Below are positions 16,701 to 24,160 of a DNA stretch of 30,451 nucleotides, one piece after another. Source of the DNA: a virus. The notes beneath the pieces are model-generated. The model was given only the letters and a program-made list of their open reading frames with translations, was not told where the DNA came from and did no database searches. The position numbers and the translations under genes were made by a program. The DNA lies in IMG/VR virus record IMGVR_UViG_3300007541_000116, positions 1-30,451 of that record; one strand, written 5' to 3'. The stretch's first letter is position 1; each line of letters begins with the position of its first letter.

Positions 16701-18381
16701 TAACAATAGGTATGGTTATGATAATTCATGTGAAGTAATACAACAAACTGGTACAGAGTATCAATATGAAAACGGAGTTATGTCAGGTGCAATAAGCTTT
16801 ATTTCATCTGGGCAATACATAGTAGATCCTTCACAAACACTGGTTAGAGGACAGATTGATAATAATGGAAATCCTACAAGATTCTTGTCAGAGATAAGAA
16901 TAGGACTTGATGGTAAGTATATGCCTATTCAATTTGAAATTGACGGTGATACATATCGGATTGACGGTATATCTAAAGTGTTAACAGATGATCAGTTAAT
17001 TTGTAATAACATAACCAAGAATGGAGTACCTCTATCTTTACCTCAGTTTATTCCAACTAATCTTAACCTAAGAGATGCTACTTATACCATCATAGGAAGT
17101 GGGTTTGGCGAATATGTAAATCTTTTAAATGAAGTTTCATTTGCTAAGATTTTCCAAAATGTAAACCAAGGTTCACCTAATGTAATATATGAAACTGTTG
17201 ATGCTAATGGTAATACTATACTATTGCAGAACGGTAATCTTGCACAAACATTCACCATTGAATTAGTTGCACAGGATGATATCTTAAAGTCGGTTTATAT
17301 AGGTGTTTTACCAGACCAAAATAAGCCTACTGTATTTAACCTTGTTGATATAATAGGTTATGATTTATCATTACAAAGAAGGCCTAGAATAACACCGATA
17401 GCAAGACATAGTGGATATTATGAACCTATTTCTAAAGACATCACGTTTTTTAGAGATCCGTATTTAAACATAGATTTTGATCAACCTACAACAGGTGGCA
17501 CGGGTGCAACTGGTGGAGGATTTATACCAGATGAATTATATAAGCTTCGTGTATTGGAATATACAAGATATGCTAATACCCAGTTCTATTCACAAGATCC
17601 GAGATTTGGTCAAATTAAGAGATTATTTTATCATAAAGTAAATCAAGAAGATCCTTCAAGTATTCTTGAGTTATCAAGCGATAGTCCATTCTTAAGTCTA
17701 TATCCTCTGATTAATGAAGTTGGAATAGATTACCGAGACTTTTATATTTTCTCTTCAAATTGGGAACCTGGATATTTTAGAAAGAGCATTGATAAGTCAC
17801 AAGTAATATCCGTACCAGGAACAAGATCAATGCTGGAAAAGAAATCATTCTTTGGTTCAAAGTATTTAAAGATTCCTCAGCAAATAACTCTTGAAACATT
17901 TACACCATCAGAGTTTAATCAAGAAGCAGTTTTACAATCAGATCTTGTGGATGGTACATTTATGCATAATGAAACAAGAAGTACTGTTGAATTATACCTA
18001 TTCATACAAAAGAGATTAATCGATGAATTGTTTGAACCTATTAAAGAAACCTTCATCAAGTACTTGAATCCACTATTTAGTTTTGGCGAAGAAGATACAC
18101 TAGATGATGATGTTAGAAGATACATTACACAAAACGTACTTAAACTATATAAGATAAATTCAATTGATCTGTATGTTAGATCAACAAGATCACGAGAAGG
18201 TAACGTTTACACAACAGCCGAATTGAGTAATAGTGATAAGATAAACCAGGGGTTAGTTGTAAACGGTAATTTCTCATCAAGATTACTTAACAGTAATGCC
18301 TTCGATTCTAGACTAATATATAACAAGAAAGGCGGGTTCTCAGAGGCATTTGGATTTAGTGTAACCCTAATTAAAAAATAA
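13765..18381 (+). CDS. Giant virion protein of unknown family (1538 aa)
   Basis: This is the largest gene in the window. The protein is Asn/Ser/Tyr-rich and beta-dominated, with no signal peptide or membrane segment. The N-terminus (LVRTNPKLTTNVKVV, then FKVNPNSTYDKDIYRFYQEG) reads like a capsid- or baseplate-bound structural domain. Short Gly/Thr-rich linkers occur, for example TGGTGATGGGF near residue 1245. The C-terminal part has helical segments (LIDELFEPIKETFIKYLNP). No enzyme motif is visible. Its size and place between another giant virion gene and a tail fibre suggest a peripheral baseplate, whisker or long-appendage protein. Function is not assigned. Translation starts at the ATG immediately after the stem-loop. 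Confidence 0.5.
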   Translation: MVEKILDKSSHSLVRTNPKLTTNVKVVSNGSDIFLESFSANSQLASSRFKSFKVNPNSTYDKDIYRFYQEGKFPKELAFEVFQKYEDLSVLNSYDSQYEMFYSAGAESISSESYPEDLGILAPLWLNEQIPNYFVIFRLDNPAAINNLNSTDPNANEFSAQTSIDFEKFVLENCTAIKTFDLTENSNLGKYIRNYRFQQNFPIAPLTTSWRSDEPILWNGISYRNGGFTSVGEYSYEDLITRDNTIIQNEYFFTKGFERNGVILANLLNLQFLFSDNNADEYSLNRYFGLYVNEVEEGSFDLSGEGFYKGTEKSQTPKITSITKVSDQLNEPFEIQNPNGVLLYIDDTTVETVTGIPTQQRVNEVESIFYVKDKNDQFHTIKKGSKWGTNQIRLFDKKIDISTLTGYKRPDTFANAQIINKRSSAVCTFKVLDQMPDGVSIKFYDGLNYTGEVAASSSLAVTPGTSFQAFFNPSGTVEEIAKSISLAINGGINRSNRFFEASYSGDTVYVKSLFTGSRFNRLRFEINWDEYPDANLQSYPETNESIQSTNFVGGNDVIGGLLKVEKGDEDRFRIGNFVKTKGGYAKILTYVPYLEEPIKSASEAIIGYTGINDYVLIVIDESDVLLTGSSQAALYSDFKPSFGRFSFFPIRDFDFDFYSEDYSDLGELSYESSYYNRTNGTQYIGTGTNPDIRRFYDDGGFANLIGLLRDADPDVTFDNVILSEYDRLEENYLKSQAIASRVIPYINKWGYYKEGKNVRNLPYRLSLSEAFTLYNFAPGKRAQSQSPDAFSHEWYYLSKIPTYFGTDAIEESWSYFNDIPVDSIPADPNSGTPHIPGTFQNVSRNYFDEYFIADKFTKDSDITLIDRQIRYGRFFGGNSQNFSQAFLRGVKIIAKKKALNSNKANFNAKKLAYVRDGSFNDYKFSAMMVVNSPDKPKTEIKFIKNEKWKTVTMLIFLSLSDTCINGGENYIDRTSLYSLNNRYGYDNSCEVIQQTGTEYQYENGVMSGAISFISSGQYIVDPSQTLVRGQIDNNGNPTRFLSEIRIGLDGKYMPIQFEIDGDTYRIDGISKVLTDDQLICNNITKNGVPLSLPQFIPTNLNLRDATYTIIGSGFGEYVNLLNEVSFAKIFQNVNQGSPNVIYETVDANGNTILLQNGNLAQTFTIELVAQDDILKSVYIGVLPDQNKPTVFNLVDIIGYDLSLQRRPRITPIARHSGYYEPISKDITFFRDPYLNIDFDQPTTGGTGATGGGFIPDELYKLRVLEYTRYANTQFYSQDPRFGQIKRLFYHKVNQEDPSSILELSSDSPFLSLYPLINEVGIDYRDFYIFSSNWEPGYFRKSIDKSQVISVPGTRSMLEKKSFFGSKYLKIPQQITLETFTPSEFNQEAVLQSDLVDGTFMHNETRSTVELYLFIQKRLIDELFEPIKETFIKYLNPLFSFGEEDTLDDDVRRYITQNVLKLYKINSIDLYVRSTRSREGNVYTTAELSNSDKINQGLVVNGNFSSRLLNSNAFDSRLIYNKKGGFSEAFGFSVTLIKK

Positions 18382-18389
18382 TAGCCAAC

Positions 18390-20399
18390 ATGGCCATAAC
18401 TATCAAAGAACTTTTAGCTTCTGATACTTTATCAGATGCAGTGGATAAGATTAATTTTAACTTTGACCAACTTCTATTAAATGGAGGTGGACCACAAGGA
18501 CCAAATGGTCCAATAGGACCTATTGGACCAATAGGCGGTAGAGGTATCAGAGGTACTCAATGGTTTGAAGATCCAGCATCATCTCCTGGAACAAACCCAA
18601 ATTCTCTTACCTTTGCAGATTTAGAAGAAGGTGATAATTATTTACAATCGGACGGTACCGTTTGGGAATGGAATGGTACCGTTTGGGTTGCTACATCAGT
18701 AAATCTAACAGGCCCGCAAGGTGCAGCTGGAACATCAGGATTTTCCAGATTTGGTAATCCTATCAATAATCAACAGTCTATTTACATAAGTCCAATGCCA
18801 TTGGCAGTACAGAATGGTCTGGGTGGTCTGGGTGGTGATGGGGGTGCTAGTATTGCTAATGAAGCAGTCCCTACTCTTGTCGTTGGTGGTTTTGTTAGCA
18901 TAACACCAACCGTGAGTGGCCTAACTTATCAAAAAAGTTTAATAAGTGATTCTATGGCACAAAGCATAGAATCAACTGATTGCGCTATGCTCGTTCATCA
19001 GTTGGAATCAACCTCAACGGCTATTAAGTTTATGGGTGGTGATAACATATCTGATAATTATGAACAATCCAACCTTGCAAACTTAGCATTTATTTCACTT
19101 ATCAGCGATGACAGATTATTAATACAAGTTCCTAAGGCACCAATTGATGCAAGTTCTACTTACAATTTATCAGGCTATATTGTAAGCACGATAGAAACTG
19201 GACAATATCATCAATCAGGTAAACATATACATTTTATCACAGGACAGAGTTCCAATTCATCTGGTAGTGCATTTGAGAATTCTGATTTTAGGGTAACGGT
19301 CAACAGATCAGCAGGTACCGGCATTAATCCTAGAATACTTTTAGATGTAACTTCTATTGGTGGAGGTCTCCCTGCTTCTATTAACATTGGTTCAAACACG
19401 ACAATACCTGCATCTACCACTAATACTGGATCTGTAATTGTAACAGGTGGATTAATAGGATTGACCGGATCTTCTACTATAGGTCTAACAACATCTTCTA
19501 ATATATCCCAATTAGCAGTCGGAAACATTACACTTAATTCAGGTGCTGCTATTTCCGGAACTGCCACAGGAAACATTACATTTAATTCAAATAGCACAAT
19601 CCAACTTATTGCAACAAATGATTTAACCATTGATGTAACTGACGATATCATAATAAATGGTGGTGATAACCTAACGGCTAATATTACAGATGATATTGAT
19701 ATTGATGCTGGTAATGATTTTCTTCTAAGTACATCTGGTGCAAGTAGTACATTTGAAATTAATACATTATCAAATACATCAACAGGACAATCAGGAATTA
19801 TCAGGATTCTTGCAAACACAACGTCGGCCGCCCCCGCCGGATTATATAATGCAGTCGTACCAACTGGTCCTATTAGTGCAACAGGCGCACTAGTCCCTCG
19901 GGTTAGAATAAGAATACAGGGAAATAATCACATAAGAAACAGAAACGAAACTGCAAATCCTGCAAATAACGGAGTTCAAATATTAACAGGGAAGGATGAC
20001 CACATTTTACTTAGCGGTCAAATGAGAGTTGTTGGTAGTGGTCTTTCTGGATTAACTGGGTTCGGTACAGCTACTACTATGAATTGGTTGCGAGTTGGTA
20101 AAGTTGTACATGTTAGTGGCTATGGGCAATTCCCGACATGTACAGGAGATACATTAAGAATACCAGTACCAGTTGTTACATCACAGGATAATATAAATCT
20201 TGATAGTAGCTTTGGATATGTTCCTCGCGGTACCTGTATTATAACTAGTGGATTCGGTTCATCTTTAGGTGTAGTCAGTTCATTTAATGATGGCCTAACA
20301 TTTGATATTCAAAAATGGACGGCAGGTGGGCCTGCTGCAAATTGGGATAGTGGTGATTTTTATACATTTACATTTGCATACACATTATTTGGAGGATAA
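18390..20399 (+). CDS. Tail fibre / receptor-binding protein with collagen-like and beta-structured regions
   Basis: The 669-aa product starts with the attachment-type motif shared with the protein at 6278. It then has Gly-x-Y collagen-like repeats at about residues 33-50 (GPQGPNGPIGPIGPIGG) and a shorter one near 107-116. A long Thr/Asn/Ile-rich region with regular short strands (about 330-480, for example LTIDVTDDIIINGGDN) is compatible with a triple beta-helix stalk. The C-terminal domain of about 130 residues (MNWLRVGKVVHVSGYGQ to YTFTFAYTLFGG) resembles phage fibre head domains. I infer a trimeric distal fibre that contacts the host. DNA repeats in the Gly-x-Y region are listed separately. 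A chaperone or protease tip domain was not seen. Confidence 0.7.
   Translation: MAITIKELLASDTLSDAVDKINFNFDQLLLNGGGPQGPNGPIGPIGPIGGRGIRGTQWFEDPASSPGTNPNSLTFADLEEGDNYLQSDGTVWEWNGTVWVATSVNLTGPQGAAGTSGFSRFGNPINNQQSIYISPMPLAVQNGLGGLGGDGGASIANEAVPTLVVGGFVSITPTVSGLTYQKSLISDSMAQSIESTDCAMLVHQLESTSTAIKFMGGDNISDNYEQSNLANLAFISLISDDRLLIQVPKAPIDASSTYNLSGYIVSTIETGQYHQSGKHIHFITGQSSNSSGSAFENSDFRVTVNRSAGTGINPRILLDVTSIGGGLPASINIGSNTTIPASTTNTGSVIVTGGLIGLTGSSTIGLTTSSNISQLAVGNITLNSGAAISGTATGNITFNSNSTIQLIATNDLTIDVTDDIIINGGDNLTANITDDIDIDAGNDFLLSTSGASSTFEINTLSNTSTGQSGIIRILANTTSAAPAGLYNAVVPTGPISATGALVPRVRIRIQGNNHIRNRNETANPANNGVQILTGKDDHILLSGQMRVVGSGLSGLTGFGTATTMNWLRVGKVVHVSGYGQFPTCTGDTLRIPVPVVTSQDNINLDSSFGYVPRGTCIITSGFGSSLGVVSSFNDGLTFDIQKWTAGGPAANWDSGDFYTFTFAYTLFGG
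18507..18535. repeat. Nested inverted repeats in the collagen-like region
   Basis: GGTCCAATAG (18507-18516) and CTATTGGACC (18520-18529) are perfect 10-bp inverted arms with a 3-nt spacer. An overlapping pair, CCTATTGG and CCAATAGG (18519-18535), has a 1-nt centre. They arise from alternating synonymous codons for Gly-Pro-Ile triplets and make competing hairpins. Confidence 0.7.
18654..18687 (+). repeat. 13-bp direct repeat, period 21 nt, in the fibre gene
   Basis: GGTACCGTTTGGG occurs at 18654-18666 and again at 18675-18687. It encodes the doubled GTVW unit in DGTVWEWNGTVWVA. It is an in-frame short duplication between the two collagen-like stretches. Confidence 0.7.
18816..18833 (+). repeat. 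9-bp perfect tandem repeat in the fibre gene
   Basis: GGTCTGGGT is present twice in direct succession and encodes Gly-rich NGLGGLGG. The unit length keeps frame, so slippage would change the glycine run without breaking the gene. Confidence 0.65.
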
Positions 20400-20404
20400 A
20401 AATT

Positions 20405-20665
20405 ATGAATATAGAAGAAAAACTAAGGGTTAAAGAATTCGTAAAGGAGTATAATGAAATCTTTGCGATGGCAGATCTAATGCAAAAGAGTATTGAGAGT
20501 TTAGCAAAAAAACGAGACGCTCTCTTTGATAAAGCAGAAGATCTAAAATTAGAGGAACGTAAATTCATGGATGATATGATTAAAAAATACGGTCCTGAAA
20601 ATGTAACACCTAATAAATTATTAGCAATTGTAAATGAGGATATTGGAGAACATATTAAAGAATAA
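20405..20665 (+). CDS. Small helical coiled-coil protein, unknown
   Basis: This 86-aa protein is highly charged and almost entirely helical by sequence (EEKLRVKEFVKEYNEIFAMA, then helix KKRDALFDKAEDLKLEERKF), ending in a short YGPENVTPNKLLAIVNED segment. There are no Cys residues, signal or membrane segments. Spacing from the fibre gene is 5 nt. Its 3' end overlaps the next gene by 32 nt, if that gene uses the upstream ATG. I do not recognise the family. It could be a small chaperone, a virion linker or a partner of the membrane protein that follows. Confidence 0.6.
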   Translation: MNIEEKLRVKEFVKEYNEIFAMADLMQKSIESLAKKRDALFDKAEDLKLEERKFMDDMIKKYGPENVTPNKLLAIVNEDIGEHIKE

Positions 20666-21383
20666 AGATTTCATTATGATTGTGATGATAGCAGTGTTAA
20701 TCATGCTGCTATTTAAGCAATGTGGAGTTACAGAATCTGCTCGTCAAGAAACCGAAAGAGTACTACAAAATCAAGTTGCATTAAATGATACCATAAAAAA
20801 TTATAAGACTAAGGATGGTTTAAATGCTGCAGAAAAATTGGCGCTTCGGTTAACGCTTGACGAATTAAAGGATTCACTTAACTATGAAAGGTCAAAACCA
20901 CCTATTACAATAATTGAATATGAAACCCAAATTATAGAGAATATTGTTGAAGTACCAGTTTACATTAAAAGCGATTCACTATCAGAAAGACTTGAAATCA
21001 CGCAAAGTGATAAATGGGACAAGAGTAGCAGAGAGTTAATGATTTCTATCCCATTTGAAATTAAGAATGATAGTTTATATCCGGGTCTTGCTAATATTGA
21101 GTTAAAACAAAACATTTGGTTATCTGCAAGTATTTTACAAGATAAGAAAACCAAACAAGCATATGTAAACCTATTAAGCGATTATCCAGGTTTGACTTTT
21201 AATAATGCACAAGGTATTCTCATTGAACCTGATGATAAAGGATTTAAAGGTTTAAAATACAACAGCAGAAAAACACTAAGCTTAGGTCTTCAATTAGGAA
21301 TTGGACTTAGTCCATCCTCATTAGGGTTTACGCCTTATGTAGGAGTTGGTTTAACATATAGTCCTAAATTCCTACAATGGTAA
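20634..21383 (+). CDS. Membrane-anchored protein with periplasmic coil and barrel-like C-terminus; spanin-like candidate
   Basis: The 249-aa product has a short Lys-containing N-terminus, one hydrophobic segment (about residues 14-27, IMIVMIAVLIMLLF), then KQCG and a charged helical region (about 33-80). A mixed region follows, and the C-terminus is alternating glycine-rich beta sequence (LGLQLGIGLSPSSLGF, then PYVGVGLTYSPKF) ending in Trp. Barrel-like tails of this type, ending in an aromatic residue, resemble outer-membrane signals in Gram-negative bacteria. An inner-membrane anchor, coil and outer-membrane tail would suit a one-piece spanin that fuses membranes at lysis, but this is inference. 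FKQC does not fit a lipobox well. The start may instead be ATG 20676, which would remove the 32-nt overlap. Confidence 0.55.
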   Translation: MRILENILKNKDFIMIVMIAVLIMLLFKQCGVTESARQETERVLQNQVALNDTIKNYKTKDGLNAAEKLALRLTLDELKDSLNYERSKPPITIIEYETQIIENIVEVPVYIKSDSLSERLEITQSDKWDKSSRELMISIPFEIKNDSLYPGLANIELKQNIWLSASILQDKKTKQAYVNLLSDYPGLTFNNAQGILIEPDDKGFKGLKYNSRKTLSLGLQLGIGLSPSSLGFTPYVGVGLTYSPKFLQW

Positions 21384-21405
21384 TATTGTAAATAAATAAG
21401 AGAGA

Positions 21406-22758
21406 ATGGAATCATCAAGATTTGTACAATTATCAGAAGATATACTTGTTGAGTATATCTATACCGACCAGGCAGATCCTACTATATTTAATACCAGTGC
21501 ATATCCTATCGAAATTATGAGAGATGGGTATACCAACGGTTCATACTTTTTTAATACTGCTAACGTTGCCGCAACTATGGGTAACTATCGTGATATTTCT
21601 GCTGCCGCGATAAATGCTGATAAGACCATTTATGCAAGTTTAAATACCAGTGTAGGTGTACCTTATAATGATTTCGATACTCAACTTACACCAACTAGTC
21701 AACTATTACAATCATTTGCACCTAATCTTGATATTGAGTATGATAGAATAAAAATACACTTTGTTGCTGGGTATAGTTTTGATGATTATGACGGTGTTAT
21801 ATTTGACATAACTACACAAAGAAGGGATGGTGCTCCTATTAATTTGGCTGCTATAAATTTCTTAAGAACTGATACTCCTGTATTTAATCCAGACCCATTC
21901 TTATTAGGTGGAAGATTATATGTTACTTATATTGAATGGAGAGTACCTGCCTTATTCTATATGAATAACCGGTTTGTTACAAGTAATCCTAACCTACTTT
22001 CATATAAGTTAACCGAAGGGCGAGGCTTTATACCTACACCACCAATTACAATAACTGCAAAAGGAATATCACAAACAAGAGTAGAAAACGGATTTGATTT
22101 TTATGATGTTCAGGAAATTAATAGTGTTTCTATTTTAAGTAGAGATATTTATGATAACCTATTTGCACAAGTGATTGAGTCAGAGGTAGGTGACTATTTT
22201 GAAATAAGTGGTCAAGTATTAGGTTCAAGTCTTGCTAATTTTATTGCCACATTAAATTCTCAAGGTGGAAATTATGTAGCATTTCATGATGTTAGGGTAA
22301 ATGAACAAATCGGGACAACATTCGTAGAAACAAGTGCTCAAGCATTTACACAAACCACAGATTTCGATAATCCTATTTTGTTTAGACCTATCATATTAAA
22401 TAGTGCAATAGCTGTATCTTTTTCTATTGATTATACTCTTAGACTGTTTAATAGAGATGACAGTACACAAATTGTAAAAAGAGCAAGACTCTTATCGTTT
22501 GATGTTAAAAAGTACGGAAAGAGATTAATGAAAATAAACTTAGGAACGGTACCAACTGTTGCAAAGGTTTATAATAGACTTCAGCCTGACGATGGTCGTA
22601 GAATAGTTTTAGGTGGAACTGGTGTTAATGCAGCTGAAACTTCCGATCAAATTGCGCAAAATCTTGTAGTAAGAACACAATATGTTACAAGCTTTAGGGA
22701 CAGATTAAATGTTAAAGCATCTATTTCACCAGTTAAGATTCAAAATATAACAGAGTAA
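21406..22758 (+). CDS. Virion/tail protein of unknown family (450 aa)
   Basis: This beta-rich 450-aa protein starts MESSRFVQLSEDILVEYIYT and has no catalytic motif, signal or membrane segment. Strands such as YDRIKIHFVAGYSF and LYVTYIEWRVPALF and a C-terminal region with Lys/Arg-rich strands (KKYGKRLMKINLG) fit a structural protein. Its stop overlaps the next start (TAATG), and the following two genes are a BppU-like protein and a tail-tube-fold protein, so a baseplate or tail-tip role is likely. The leader contains ATAAATA at 21392-21398, 14 nt before the ATG. I do not recognise the family. Confidence 0.55.
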   Translation: MESSRFVQLSEDILVEYIYTDQADPTIFNTSAYPIEIMRDGYTNGSYFFNTANVAATMGNYRDISAAAINADKTIYASLNTSVGVPYNDFDTQLTPTSQLLQSFAPNLDIEYDRIKIHFVAGYSFDDYDGVIFDITTQRRDGAPINLAAINFLRTDTPVFNPDPFLLGGRLYVTYIEWRVPALFYMNNRFVTSNPNLLSYKLTEGRGFIPTPPITITAKGISQTRVENGFDFYDVQEINSVSILSRDIYDNLFAQVIESEVGDYFEISGQVLGSSLANFIATLNSQGGNYVAFHDVRVNEQIGTTFVETSAQAFTQTTDFDNPILFRPIILNSAIAVSFSIDYTLRLFNRDDSTQIVKRARLLSFDVKKYGKRLMKINLGTVPTVAKVYNRLQPDDGRRIVLGGTGVNAAETSDQIAQNLVVRTQYVTSFRDRLNVKASISPVKIQNITE

Positions 22759-23582
22759 TGGCTATAAACACAAACATATCAGTTTCAGAAAGAGAGTCTC
22801 AGATTTATAAAAGATTTAAGAACCTATCAGTTAATGAGGAGATATTACCGCAAGGCGACGGTAACATAAAGATATCTCCATTTGACGATTATGTTCTATT
22901 TACTCTGTATGATGAGACCGATGGTGAAGATACACCAATTGACTTATCAAATGTTGGCATGTTATACTTAACATTTATTGGAGAAACTGATGAAATACGA
23001 ATCCCTTATTTTACAAATGTAGAAGAACTTAATCTTGCGCAAGGACAAGTTTTGTTTAGAATTTCAAAAGAAGACAGTAAAAAGATCTTAGCATTAGATA
23101 ATAATAACTTCTATGTATCTTCGGCTATGACCTCGGCCGACGGCGCAGAATCGGATGAAAGTGTAATTTACACAGGTACATTTTCTTCTTTAACTGAGGC
23201 TGCCAGAAAGAGTTTAACCAGTACTATTGAAGAAGATAGGCTTCAATTTTCAAGAGAGCTTGCTACACTACAAACAGAAAATGCAGATCTTAAGTCACAA
23301 ATTGAACAGTTAACACAAATAATAGGTGAATTGATTACTACAATTGATACCTTAGATAAAAGTAACGCCGAACTTTCTAATGTGGTTGATGAATTGACAA
23401 AAGAAGCAACCAGTGAAAAAATAGAAGAAATTCAAAGAAGAGCTAGAGAAGCGCAAGCAGCATCAGAAACAGCTAAGAAAAATATACAAAAGAGTAAAAT
23501 TCTACAAGGGAAAGTTTCGGCTAGACCAGTTTCACAAAGTTCTATTAATAATGCAGCTAATAACTTACAAACATACTCATAA
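22758..23582 (+). CDS. BppU-like N-terminal domain plus long coiled coil; baseplate protein
   Basis: The 274-aa product has an N-terminal beta domain (about residues 30-150; ISPFDDYVLFTLYDETDGED, IDLSNVGMLYLTFIG, LAQGQVLFRISKED) resembling the BppU or Ig-like N-terminal domain of phage baseplate upper proteins. In those, a description of material properties in strand form precedes a stalk. Then comes a coiled coil (about 160-245; LQTENADLKSQIEQLTQIIG) and an Ala/Gln-rich C-terminal tail (AREAQAASETAKKN). It overlaps the upstream stop as TAATG and lies 2 nt from the tail-tube-fold gene. I infer that it connects tail or baseplate to an appendage. The BppU match is by eye. Confidence 0.55.
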   Translation: MAINTNISVSERESQIYKRFKNLSVNEEILPQGDGNIKISPFDDYVLFTLYDETDGEDTPIDLSNVGMLYLTFIGETDEIRIPYFTNVEELNLAQGQVLFRISKEDSKKILALDNNNFYVSSAMTSADGAESDESVIYTGTFSSLTEAARKSLTSTIEEDRLQFSRELATLQTENADLKSQIEQLTQIIGELITTIDTLDKSNAELSNVVDELTKEATSEKIEEIQRRAREAQAASETAKKNIQKSKILQGKVSARPVSQSSINNAANNLQTYS

Positions 23583-23584
23583 CC

Positions 23585-24139
23585 ATGTTCCTAAGCTCTA
23601 GAAATAATCAATTTAGATTTGAATTTCCAAGAAAGTTTATACCTGAAGAAGTAGTAAACAAGTATCGTCCATTTATCAATAAAATGCCAGGTGGCATGAT
23701 AAAGGAACCTATTGATCTTTTTAATTATGGGATTCAATCAATAAATTTACCTGGACCTTCATTTGATCCAGTAACACAAAAAGACTATCCCGGTTTTACT
23801 AGAAACTATAGAAGTGCTCAACCAACACAAGAACTGTTTGACAAGACAATGACATTGACTATGCAATCATTTGATGGGTTTATCAATTATTGGATGGCTA
23901 TTGATATTTTTGATGCGTATTATAAAAAGTCAGGAAAGGAGCCGTTTCTTGCCGATGGTGTAGGTATACAGATTATGGACGGTGAAGGTAATCTTTTTGT
24001 AACTGCACAGCTTAAAGAAATGATAATGACCAGTGTAGGTGCGCTTGACCTTAACTTTTCATCAAACACAATTGAGTTTCAAACATTTGATATAAATTTT
24101 GTGTATAATACACTTGATGTAACTGTAAATTTGGCCTAA
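23585..24139 (+). CDS. Tail-tube-fold protein (T4 gp19/gp54 type)
   Basis: The 184-aa protein is near the length of T4 gp19 (163 aa). Its C-terminus (GALDLNFSSNTIEFQTFDIN, then FVYNTLDV) matches the gp19 ending, where a Gly-x-Leu-x-Leu strand leads into SNNEIQTFEVTLALDY. The N-terminus (FRFEFPRKFIP) and a central IQSINLPGP strand fit the tube fold. Residues 94-112 (QSFDGFINYWMAIDIFDAYY) are the helix. It may be the tube protein itself or the tube-baseplate junction protein (gp54/gp48 role); the neighbouring baseplate genes favour the latter, since only one tube-fold gene is visible here. The stop is followed by a short A/T-rich gap with ATAAATA. Confidence 0.72.
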   Translation: MFLSSRNNQFRFEFPRKFIPEEVVNKYRPFINKMPGGMIKEPIDLFNYGIQSINLPGPSFDPVTQKDYPGFTRNYRSAQPTQELFDKTMTLTMQSFDGFINYWMAIDIFDAYYKKSGKEPFLADGVGIQIMDGEGNLFVTAQLKEMIMTSVGALDLNFSSNTIEFQTFDINFVYNTLDVTVNLA

Positions 24140-24160
24140 TATATAAACAAATAAATAGAT

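Noticed and set aside
19211-19819. 202-aa open frame on the - strand
   Set aside because: It is fully inside the fibre gene on the opposite strand and has biased low-complexity composition caused by the fibre's codon use; all supported genes are on the + strand.
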